The notes under the pieces are model-generated. The model was given only the letters and a program-made list of their open reading frames with translations. It was not told the origin of the DNA and did no database searches. This document shows positions 1-7,345 of a DNA stretch of 7,476 bases, in pieces (positions within the stretch are counted from its first letter, which is position 1; every line of letters starts with the position of its first letter). Both the position numbers and the translations under genes were made by a program. Where the stretch lies: assembly GCA_017545095.1 (NCBI GenBank), contig JAFYCU010000288.1:1-7476 (forward strand). The letters are read 5' to 3'. The stretch comes from Muribaculaceae bacterium. GTDB taxonomy: Bacteria; Bacteroidota; Bacteroidia; Bacteroidales; Muribaculaceae.

Positions 1-29
1 ATTGCCGCAATGCCAGTCGAGTCATGTAG

Positions 30-49
30 AGCCGCATCATGATGCGGCT
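30..49. repeat. Perfect 20-bp palindrome in repeat copy 1
   Basis: The sequence from AGCCGCATCA to TGATGCGGCT is its own reverse complement over all 20 bases. As a hairpin it gives an 8-bp stem (AGCCGCAT / ATGCGGCT) with a CATG loop. The bases just outside do not pair, so the palindrome is sharply bounded. There is no T-run after it, so it does not look like an intrinsic terminator. A dimeric DNA-binding protein site or a hairpin are both possible. Confidence 0.9.
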
Positions 50-103
50 GAAGGCCGAGTCAAATGTGGTCTGCATAGCCGCGAAGCCAGCCAAGTCATG
101 TAT

Positions 104-123
104 AGCCGCATCATGATGCGGCT
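104..123. repeat. Perfect 20-bp palindrome in repeat copy 2
   Basis: Identical to the palindrome at 30-49 and exactly 74 bp downstream of it. The preceding base differs (T in place of G at 103), so the identity begins right at the palindrome and then continues into the tail of the unit. Confidence 0.9.
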
Positions 124-177
124 GAAGGCCGAGTCAAATGTGGTCAGCATAGCCGCGATGCTAGTCGAATCCTGTAG

Positions 178-195
178 AGCCGCATTGATGCGGCT
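178..195. repeat. Interrupted palindrome in repeat copy 3 (loop shortened by 2 bp)
   Basis: Both 8-bp arms (AGCCGCAT at 178-185, ATGCGGCT at 188-195) are intact, but the central CATG is reduced to TG. The 2-bp loss therefore falls exactly where it does not break pairing, although a real hairpin would need to open a pair to form a loop. The start is 74 bp after the palindrome of copy 2, so the phasing of the array is retained. Confidence 0.85.
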
Positions 196-231
196 GATGG
201 CCGAGTCAAATATGGCGGCATACTCCTCCGC

Positions 232-300
232 ATGGCCACGATGCAAAACATATATCCAAGTCGCTGCTGCAGCGGCTCTATATGTCGATGTCTCTGTAGC
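232..300. repeat. Degenerate fourth copy of the repeat with a conserved hairpin
   Basis: ATGGCCACGATGC at 232-244 matches the leader of copy 3 (ATAGCCGCGATGC) at 11 of 13 positions. It is followed 14 bases later by an inverted repeat at 259-277 (AGTCGCTGC / GCAGCGGCT around a single T). This sits where the palindrome should be, 27 bases after the leader start against 29 in the intact copies. A 12-bp stretch (220-231) separates it from copy 3. The tail is not clearly recognisable, so the 3' boundary is a guess. Homology to the array is inferred from position, the leader match and the stem ends; it could be chance. Confidence 0.5.
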
Positions 301-383
301 TGCGTCGGCCGAAAACCGAATACTGAGAACTGAATCCAGATAACTTTCAATCTCTTCGGCAAAAAATCGACTTCACATGGCCG
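301..383. other. Upstream intergenic region of pyrG without recognised gene
   Basis: Between the repeat remnants and the pyrG promoter I see no gene with a credible start and product. The stretch becomes A/T-richer toward pyrG. It contains the short palindrome TCGGCCGA (305-312 region) but no T-tailed hairpin and no tRNA-like or riboswitch-like fold that I can recognise. Together with the array (1-300) it makes a non-coding region of more than 430 bp upstream of pyrG. Confidence 0.6.
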
Positions 384-410
384 TTGTTGCGCAATTTTGT
401 TGTAATTTTG
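384..410 (+). promoter_or_regulatory. Probable Bacteroidota sigma-ABfr promoter for pyrG
   Basis: TAATTTTG at 403-410 fits the Bacteroidota -7 consensus TAnnTTTG exactly. TTG at 384-386, 16 bases upstream of it, is a reasonable partial match to the TTTG -33 element, with spacing slightly short of the usual ~19. The predicted transcript would start near 417, leaving a leader of only about 18 nt before the ATG at 435. That is too short for a leader attenuator. An 8-bp palindrome, TTGCGCAA (387-394), lies in the spacer. It may be an operator or just chance. Confidence 0.7.
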
Positions 411-428
411 CAGTTTGAATTGCTTTAA

Positions 429-2060
<1,632 letters not shown>

Positions 2061-2080
2061 ACCTATCAGATAGATTTACG

Positions 2081-2096
2081 GCGACCACTCCGTCGC
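2081..2096 (+). other. Small hairpin in the pyrG-yidC gap
   Basis: GCGAC (2081-2085) and GTCGC (2092-2096) can pair as a 5-bp GC-rich stem with a 6-nt loop, 20 bases before the yidC start. No T-tract follows, so it is not a standard intrinsic terminator, and read-through from pyrG to yidC is likely. TAGATTTA at 2071-2078 matches the -7 consensus at all but the last base but has no clear -33 partner, so a separate yidC promoter is only weakly suggested. Confidence 0.3.
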
Positions 2097-2116
2097 AACT
2101 ACCATCAAGAAACAGA

Positions 2117-4219
2117 ATGGACAAGAACACAATCATTGGAATGCTGCTCATGTGTGCCGTGATTTTCGGCTACACCTATTTCTTCGGACCCAGCGAGGCC
2201 GAACTTGCCGAGCAGCAGCGTCAACGCGACTCCATTGCAGCTGCGCAGCAGCAAGCCCCGAAGTCTCAGGCCGCCGGTGTGGAAATGCTCTCGGCCGACG
2301 AGGTTGCCCAAATCAAGGGTGTGTTGGCGGGTATGGCCGCCGACAGCACACGGCAGCAAAGCGGTATCGACCGCGATGGCGTGCGCCTTACACTGGCCGG
2401 CAGCGACATCAGCGGCACCATTGCCGTGGGCGACACCACGCTTGATTTCAACGAGCTGCTGTCGTCGACCAGCGCTGTGCCCGCTTTGCACAACCAGGCG
2501 GTGGCAGCCGTGCGGCGCAGTGTGGAGAGTTACCTGAAGAACGGTTCGTTTGCACACTTCCTGGCTGGAAACGAGCAAATCGTGAAACTCCACAACGACT
2601 CGTTGCAGGTGGAGGTGTCGACCAAGGGCGGAGCCATCACACGTGCGCAGCTCAAGGCCTACAAGGCATTCAACGCACCCATGGTCGAGGTGTTTACACC
2701 AGGCGAGAACGAATATAGCTTCACGCTCAGCAACAACACCCAGCGGTTCGAGACCAAGGACTTCTATTTCACTCCCGAGCAGGTCACCGACACCAGTGTG
2801 GTGATGAGTCTGGACCTGGGCGGCGGTGCCAAGTGGGCGCTGCGCTACACGCTACAGCCCGGCTCCTACATGGTGCGTATGGAGATGGAACAAACGGGCA
2901 TGCAGCAGGTGATTCCCATCAACATCAACAGTGTGGACCTCAACTGGCACCAGAAGATGTCGCGCCACGAAGAGGGCAAGATGTTTGAGGAACGCAACTC
3001 GGCCATCTACTACAAGTATTATGGCACGAGCGGCGATGTGGAAAACACCAAGGAGAGCGGCAGCGACGACAAGGACATCCGCGACAAACTCAAGTGGATT
3101 TCGACCAAAAACCAGTTCTTCAGCGCTGTACTTATTGCCGACAGCCTGTTCAACGGAGCGCAGTTGCAGAGCCGTGAGTTTGAGAAAGGCACCGACGACT
3201 ACCAGACCTATCTCAAAGACATGACCATCCGCACTTCGGTGCCCTATGCCAGCGACAAGCCCCATCCGGCATCGTTCTACTTCTATCTGGGGCCGAACCG
3301 CTATCCCACGCTGTCGGCCATGGACAAGTATTCGCCCAACGAGGACCTCAAGCTCACGCAGCTCATCCCGCTGGGATGGAAGCTCTTCCGGTGGATCAAC
3401 ACCGGCATCATCATCCCCGTGTTCACCTGGCTGGGCAAGTTTATCAGCAATTATGGTATCATCATCCTGATTCTCACCATTCTGCTGAAAATCGTGCTCT
3501 CGCCGCTCACCTTCAAGAGCTATATGTCGCAGGCCAAGATGCGCATTCTGGCTCCCGACATTGCCGCCATCAATGAGCAGTATCCTAACCAAGAGGATGC
3601 CATGAAGCGTCAGCAAAAGACCATGGAGCTTTACAGTCTGGCAGGGGCCAGCCCCTTTGGCGGCTGTCTGCCCATGATGTTGCAGATGCCCATCCTCATC
3701 GCCATGTTCACCTTCTTCCCCTCGTGCATCGAGCTGCGCGGACAGTCGTTCCTCTGGGCCAACGACCTCTCGGCACCCGACAAGATTGTGGAATGGACCG
3801 GACAAATCCCGTTCATCACCAACTACTTTGGCAACCACATCAGCCTGTTCTGCTTGCTCATGACGGTGACCAACATTGGCTACACCTACCTCACCATGCA
3901 GTCGCAGAGCCAGCAGCAGTCGATGCCGGGCATGAAGTGGATGATGTATCTCATGCCGCTCATGTTCCTGGTGTTCTTCAACAACTACGCCTCGGGCTTG
4001 AGCTACTACTACTTTATCTCGTTGCTCATCACCATTGCCCAGACCTATCTGTGCCGTGCCTTTGTGAGCGAGGACAAAGTGCGAGCCACCATTGCCGCCA
4101 ACCGTGCCAAGCCGAAAAAGAAGAGCGGTTTCATGGCTCGCCTCGAAGAGGCGCAGCGCCAGCAGCAGGCCATGCTGCGTGAGCAGGAAAAGCGCAAAGG
4201 CGGCAAAAACCGCCGATGA
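2117..4219 (+). CDS. yidC: Membrane protein insertase YidC
   Basis: Inserts and folds inner-membrane proteins, alone or with the Sec translocon. At 700 aa it is longer than most family members I know (roughly 550-650). The N-terminal membrane anchor (about 5-23) is followed by a Gln/Ala-rich linker (31-55) and a long poorly recognised segment to about 150. The periplasmic beta-sandwich domain (about 153-395, beginning near LHNDSLQVEVSTKGG) comes next. The conserved insertase core has hydrophobic segments near 442-463, 515-535, 571-592 and two between 608 and 645. Core motifs include SPLTFKSYMSQAKMR (462-476) and GGCLPMMLQMPI (515-526). Lys458 occupies the place of the groove arginine (E. coli Arg366). 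The tail (651-700) is strongly basic and Gln/Arg-rich, suited to ribosome contact. It is probably cotranscribed with pyrG. Identity is very secure; the extra length is in the periplasmic linker. Confidence 0.97.
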   Translation: MDKNTIIGMLLMCAVIFGYTYFFGPSEAELAEQQRQRDSIAAAQQQAPKSQAAGVEMLSADEVAQIKGVLAGMAADSTRQQSGIDRDGVRLTLAGSDISGTIAVGDTTLDFNELLSSTSAVPALHNQAVAAVRRSVESYLKNGSFAHFLAGNEQIVKLHNDSLQVEVSTKGGAITRAQLKAYKAFNAPMVEVFTPGENEYSFTLSNNTQRFETKDFYFTPEQVTDTSVVMSLDLGGGAKWALRYTLQPGSYMVRMEMEQTGMQQVIPININSVDLNWHQKMSRHEEGKMFEERNSAIYYKYYGTSGDVENTKESGSDDKDIRDKLKWISTKNQFFSAVLIADSLFNGAQLQSREFEKGTDDYQTYLKDMTIRTSVPYASDKPHPASFYFYLGPNRYPTLSAMDKYSPNEDLKLTQLIPLGWKLFRWINTGIIIPVFTWLGKFISNYGIIILILTILLKIVLSPLTFKSYMSQAKMRILAPDIAAINEQYPNQEDAMKRQQKTMELYSLAGASPFGGCLPMMLQMPILIAMFTFFPSCIELRGQSFLWANDLSAPDKIVEWTGQIPFITNYFGNHISLFCLLMTVTNIGYTYLTMQSQSQQQSMPGMKWMMYLMPLMFLVFFNNYASGLSYYYFISLLITIAQTYLCRAFVSEDKVRATIAANRAKPKKKSGFMARLEEAQRQQQAMLREQEKRKGGKNRR

Positions 4220-4250
4220 GGTGAATACGCTAAAAAACATCACTAACATT

Positions 4251-4718
4251 ATGATACAGTATCAATGCCCACGGTGCGGCCGGCAGTTCACCACAGCACA
4301 GCCGTCCTACAATTTGCGTTGCCCCTATTGTGGCAACGAGTTCCAGATTGCTTACCAGCAGCCTCCCTCATCACCATACGGATATGGGCCGCAAAGGGCA
4401 TATGGCGCACCAGGCCAGATGCCCGTGGGCGACATCGGCGTGTTTGATGTGGGTCCTTCGGGAAAAAGCCGGGGCGTGGCCGGGTTGCTCGCCATCTTGC
4501 TTGGTCCGTTGGGAGTCCACTACTTTTATCTAGGCAAACCCGTGGGCGGTCTTGTTTGCTTGCTTGTGAGCCTGATAGGTTCAATAATGACCTGTGGCCT
4601 CGCTGCGGGCGTTGTGTTGCTCTTTACGCTTGTGCAGGGCATCATGATGATGTCCATGCGCAGCGATGAGTTTGAGCAAAAATACGTTTACTCCACTTCC
4701 TCAATGCCGTTGTTCTAA
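4251..4718 (+). CDS. Zinc-ribbon and TM2-domain membrane protein
   Basis: A 155-aa protein of unknown precise function. Residues 1-30 form a rubredoxin-like zinc ribbon with two CxxC knuckles (Cys6/Cys9 and Cys24/Cys27). A Pro/Gly/Tyr-rich flexible linker runs from 35 to about 68. A TM2 domain follows (about 71-135): GKSRGVAGLLAILLG, then the diagnostic GVHYFYLGKPVGG turn (88-100), then a second hydrophobic segment (101-133). The soluble zinc ribbon would be cytoplasmic or membrane-proximal; there is no signal peptide. I chose ATG 4251 because it begins right before the first knuckle. An in-frame GTG at 4221 would add ten residues with no recognisable content. It lies 31 bp after yidC, and its stop overlaps the next start by one base (TAATG), so the two are probably translationally coupled. 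The TM2 domain call is firm; the role is not known. Confidence 0.88.
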   Translation: MIQYQCPRCGRQFTTAQPSYNLRCPYCGNEFQIAYQQPPSSPYGYGPQRAYGAPGQMPVGDIGVFDVGPSGKSRGVAGLLAILLGPLGVHYFYLGKPVGGLVCLLVSLIGSIMTCGLAAGVVLLFTLVQGIMMMSMRSDEFEQKYVYSTSSMPLF

Positions 4719-5461
4719 TGCCGAGTAGCAAGGGTGGTGTGCAACCGGCAAAGCCCGACTACATCAAGTGGCTTTTGCTCGCGGGTCTGGTGGCTGTTGT
4801 CGCCGCATTCGCTTTTTACGCGTATAATCGCTACCATCCTAAGGTGAACGTTGACCGCTATCCGGTGCGAGGCATCGATGTGTCGCGTCACAATGGGCAT
4901 ATCGACTGGCAGCGCGTGGCCGACAGTGGCGTGCGCTTTGTCTATGTCAAGGCCACCGAAGGGGGCACCTACCGCAATCCCTTGCTCAACGAGCAGTATA
5001 ACGGCGCGCGCCAGGTGGGGCTCAAGGTGGGCTGTTACCACTTCTTTCGCAAGAGCGGTGGAGGAGCGCAGCAGGCGGCGCACTTCCTGCGCACCATCGG
5101 TCGGCGGCATCTCGACCTGCCCCTGGTGATTGACGTGGAAGATGCAGACAACGACAAGGGCGTCGACAATGCCACCGTGGTCAAACAGCTGAAAATCATG
5201 ATCGATTCACTCGAGCAGCATGGCCACAAGGTGATGATTTACACCAATGGCAATGGCTACAAAGCTTTTTATCAAGGTCATTACGAAGCCTACGACCTAT
5301 GGCTCAGTTCGTTCAAAGCTCCCGAATCCATTGCGCGGCTGGGGCATCGGCTGCAGCAGTACAGCCACTGGGGCACCGTTGATGGGGTGGATGGTGATGT
5401 GGATATGAACGTCTTTCTCGGCACCGAGCGTGAATGGAAACGATGGCTTGAACAATTTTAA
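4718..5461 (+). CDS. Membrane-anchored GH25 family lysozyme-like muramidase
   Basis: A 247-aa protein predicted to cleave the MurNAc-GlcNAc bond of peptidoglycan. A short cytoplasmic stretch (1-16) precedes one hydrophobic helix (17-36) with no cleavage site that I can see, so the enzyme is probably a type II inner-membrane protein with a periplasmic catalytic domain. The GH25 domain spans about 50-247. It shows RGIDVSRHNGHIDW (51-64, Asp54), VYVKATEGG (75-83), GCYHFF (105-110) and LPLVIDVED (134-142) with the catalytic Asp139 and Glu141. The closing LQQYSHWGTVDGVDGDVDMNVF (from 212) is typical of the family. All expected acidic residues are present, so it should be active. It overlaps the stop of the TM2 gene by one base and precedes the next gene by 21 bp. 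A housekeeping cell-wall role is more likely than a phage lysin because no phage genes surround it, but this is inference. Confidence 0.93.
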   Translation: MPSSKGGVQPAKPDYIKWLLLAGLVAVVAAFAFYAYNRYHPKVNVDRYPVRGIDVSRHNGHIDWQRVADSGVRFVYVKATEGGTYRNPLLNEQYNGARQVGLKVGCYHFFRKSGGGAQQAAHFLRTIGRRHLDLPLVIDVEDADNDKGVDNATVVKQLKIMIDSLEQHGHKVMIYTNGNGYKAFYQGHYEAYDLWLSSFKAPESIARLGHRLQQYSHWGTVDGVDGDVDMNVFLGTEREWKRWLEQF

Positions 5462-5482
5462 TCTCTTTTCTAACAACCCGAT

Positions 5483-6103
5483 ATGGCTATGAAGCGTGCA
5501 TTCTTCTCCCTGCTGCTGTTGGCGCTCGCCGTGGTCGAGGCCGCAGCTTCGGTCTATACCTGGAGTGGCTACAACCTGTCGTTTGAAGTGCCCGATGGCG
5601 GTTTTGTCGCCTATAGCTCCAACACGCGATTCGAAATCCAGTGGGACGACATGGTGATGACCATCCAACTTTATAACAAAGATAAAAGCGATGACAAGTT
5701 CCTGCGCAACAATTTGGAACGCAAGGCTCTAGGCTACAATATGTACGACACCAAGCACGGCAAAATCAAGGTCAAGGGGTTTAAAGCCTTGTGCATCGAG
5801 GGCACCATGCCCGATGGCAGCCGCGCCGTGATTGCCGACCTCATCAGCAAGAAACAGGACCTGATTGCCGAGGTCACCATTAACTACCTCTACGGCAATC
5901 GCGAGGTGGTGGATGACATCATCAAGAGTTTTGCCGAAAACAAGCAGCAGCAACCCAACCGCGAGAAGAAGCGTCAGCGCGTGCAGTCGAAGCAAGATGC
6001 CGAGAAGCAGAAAAAACAACAGCAAAAACCCAAGCCCCGTCGCGACGAAGGACCGCTCTACGAAGCCCGGCACTTGACAGCTCAAACTCCATTATACTTG
6101 TAA
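5483..6103 (+). CDS. Exported protein of unknown family with basic C-terminal tail
   Basis: I do not recognise the family. The 206-aa product begins with a clear signal peptide (Lys4, Arg5, then a hydrophobic core at 7-18, with a likely cut after the Ala-Ala-Ala at 20-22), so it is exported to the periplasm or beyond. No lipobox cysteine is present. Residues 24-150 look like a compact mixed alpha/beta domain with alternating strands (for example FEIQWDDMVMTIQLYN, 50-65) and end with a helix near EVVDDIIKSF (141-150). Residues 151-188 are a Gln/Lys/Arg-rich, low-complexity basic linker. The last 18 residues are less charged and end in PLYL. Two starts are possible, at 5483 and 5489 (Met-Ala-Met); the second gives an equally good signal peptide. 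It lies 21 bp after the GH25 gene and 21 bp before the DUF3078 gene, so it is likely in the same transcript and may work at the cell wall. Confidence 0.8.
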   Translation: MAMKRAFFSLLLLALAVVEAAASVYTWSGYNLSFEVPDGGFVAYSSNTRFEIQWDDMVMTIQLYNKDKSDDKFLRNNLERKALGYNMYDTKHGKIKVKGFKALCIEGTMPDGSRAVIADLISKKQDLIAEVTINYLYGNREVVDDIIKSFAENKQQQPNREKKRQRVQSKQDAEKQKKQQQKPKPRRDEGPLYEARHLTAQTPLYL

Positions 6104-6124
6104 TCAATAACAAACAATATACCG

Positions 6125-7342
6125 ATGAAAAAGATTCTGTTCTTTTTGGCAGCGGCAGCCATGCTGCAAGCCAGTGCGCAGTCGGAGTCCGACTATTTGC
6201 TCGTGCCGCTCATCTTCGAGCATCAGCAACAGGTCAACAATAGCCTCGCCGTCCCCGACATCCATGGCGACAAAGCCGAACCGTATGCCCTCGACGCTGG
6301 CGACCAATGGCTCGCCGAGGCACAACGCGTCACCGAGCATAACCGCGCGGTGCGCTACCAGGCCATGATCGACCATCCGCAGCTCGTGGCTTTCAACGAA
6401 AATTCGCTCCCCGAGCCGCCCAAGGAATACGCTCTCATCGCCGACCCAACGCAGGGCGTGCTCACCATCGCACCGCCACAAGTGGTGGAACCTGTGGAAA
6501 CCACCATCGAGGAAGCTCCCATCAATGTGCACGACTGGCTGCACATCTTCCAAGGCTCGCTCCATTTTACCCAAGCCTTCATCAGCGAAAACTGGTATCA
6601 GGGCGGACAGAACAATCTCAACATCTTGGGCGACATCAAGTGGGACTTCAACCTCAACCAGGACAAGCATCCCAACTGGCTGTTCAACAACTCACTGTCG
6701 TATAAACTCGGCGTGGCCACAGCACCCGGCGACACCTTGCGCGACTATATGATCAACGAGGACAACTTCCTTTTCACCTCGCAGCTCGGTTACAAGGCCG
6801 TCAAGCATTGGTACTATAGTGCCATGTTCCAGTTCAAGACGCAGTTCCTGAACAATTACAAGAGCAACACCCGCGACATGACGGCCGCTTTCCTCTCGCC
6901 CGGTGAGCTGAACCTCGGTCTTGGTATGACCTACGACCATAAAACCCCCGACGGCAACCGTACCATCACCGTGGCCATCGCCCCGCTGTCCTACAACATG
7001 AAGATTTGCCGCAACATCCACGACCTCGACCCCACCGCCTTTGGCATCGATGCTGGTCATCACACCAAGCACAGCTTTGGTAGCAACATCGAGGCAAAGC
7101 TCAATTGGAAACTGCACCCCAATGTGCATTGGCAGTCGCGCTTCTACATCTTCACCGATTATCACTATGTGCAAGGCGACTGGGAGAATACTTTCGATTT
7201 CACCATCACCAAGCACCTCAACACGCAGATTTATACCCATCTGCGCTACGACAAGTCACGCCCGCGCCATCACGACTGGAAATATTGGCAGTTCAAGGAA
7301 ATCCTCTCGTTCGGCATCACCTATCGTTTTGCCACCAACTGA
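6125..7342 (+). CDS. DUF3078-type outer-membrane beta-barrel protein
   Basis: A 405-aa exported protein whose C-terminal ~270 residues resemble the DUF3078 family of Bacteroidota, predicted outer-membrane barrels of unknown function. The signal peptide is clear (MKKILFFLAAAAM, likely cut after Ala-Ser-Ala near 18). An extension of about 110 residues (20-130) follows, ending in a Pro/Glu-rich segment. The barrel-like region starts near HDWLHIFQGSLHFTQ (136-150) and contains ENWYQGGQNNLN (155-166), LFNNSLSYKLGVA (186-198), LGYKAVKHWYYSAMFQFKTQF (from 221) and LSPGELNLGLGMTY (257-270). It finishes with ILSFGITYRF (393-402), an alternating strand. The FATN ending leaves the last phenylalanine three residues from the terminus, which differs a little from the classic barrel-terminal Phe. 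The A/T-rich leader at 6104-6124 replaces a Shine-Dalgarno sequence. Substrate or partner is unknown. Family assignment is from remembered motifs. Confidence 0.82.
   Translation: MKKILFFLAAAAMLQASAQSESDYLLVPLIFEHQQQVNNSLAVPDIHGDKAEPYALDAGDQWLAEAQRVTEHNRAVRYQAMIDHPQLVAFNENSLPEPPKEYALIADPTQGVLTIAPPQVVEPVETTIEEAPINVHDWLHIFQGSLHFTQAFISENWYQGGQNNLNILGDIKWDFNLNQDKHPNWLFNNSLSYKLGVATAPGDTLRDYMINEDNFLFTSQLGYKAVKHWYYSAMFQFKTQFLNNYKSNTRDMTAAFLSPGELNLGLGMTYDHKTPDGNRTITVAIAPLSYNMKICRNIHDLDPTAFGIDAGHHTKHSFGSNIEAKLNWKLHPNVHWQSRFYIFTDYHYVQGDWENTFDFTITKHLNTQIYTHLRYDKSRPRHHDWKYWQFKEILSFGITYRFATN
6482..6506. repeat. In-gene imperfect palindrome encoding VVEPVETT
   Basis: Within the DUF3078-type gene, TGGTGG (6483-6488) can pair with CCACCA (6501-6506) around a 12-nt loop; a G-T wobble (6482-6507) can extend it. 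The stretch closely resembles, with about three differences as I recall it, a widespread family of short palindromic intergenic repeats of the form GTGGTTGAGCCTGT followed by CGAAACCAC. Those read as the peptide VVEPVETT, and that is the peptide here (residues 120-127). It sits in the Pro/Glu-rich linker between the N-terminal extension and the barrel. It may be a fossil insertion or a coincidence of codon choice. Confidence 0.35.
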
Positions 7343-7345
7343 GTC

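Larger units (their letters stand above)
1..219. repeat. Tandem array of three ~74-bp palindrome-centred repeats
   Basis: Three head-to-tail copies occupy 1-74, 75-148 and 149-219 (74, 74 and 71 bp). By eye, copies 1 and 2 differ at 7 of 74 positions and share an uninterrupted 42-bp block (30-71 and 104-145). Copy 3 is more diverged and 3 bp shorter. Each copy has a leader beginning AT(A/T)GCCGC, a central palindrome, and a tail containing GGCCGAGTCAAAT. There are no variable spacers between copies, so this is a minisatellite-like array and not a CRISPR. The window starts at or inside a copy, so the array may extend upstream. The frame rotates by 74 bp per unit and every reading through it is low-complexity, so I regard it as non-coding. 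Its function is unknown. It could be a structured-RNA or regulatory region, a protein-binding array, or a neutral satellite. Confidence 0.9.

Noticed and set aside
1..219. CRISPR array
   Set aside because: The units are contiguous and similar along their whole length. There are no unique spacers of constant length and no cas genes nearby.
2061..2116. Terminator or independent promoter between pyrG and yidC
   Set aside because: The 5-bp hairpin has no T-tract, and the near-match TAGATTTA has no -33 partner, so neither is supported beyond a low-confidence note.
2852..4249. Long antisense open frame (465 codons) opposite yidC
   Set aside because: It lies entirely opposite a certain gene, has His/Val/Leu-skewed composition typical of a codon-mirrored shadow in GC-rich sequence, and matches nothing I recognise.
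4092..4250. Upstream extension of the TM2 gene into the yidC coding region
   Set aside because: The extension is an out-of-frame reading of the basic tail of yidC (Arg/Ser-rich). The protein begins sensibly at ATG 4251, just before the first zinc knuckle.
4821..4832. TATAAT-like motif inside the GH25 gene as an internal promoter
   Set aside because: It lies within coding sequence, the sigma-70-type hexamer is not the normal Bacteroidota element, and no -33 partner or downstream start fits.
4718..5461. Prophage remnant, prompted by the GH25 lysozyme
   Set aside because: No other phage gene, attachment site or change in composition is visible. The enzyme is membrane-anchored and sits in a row of envelope genes.
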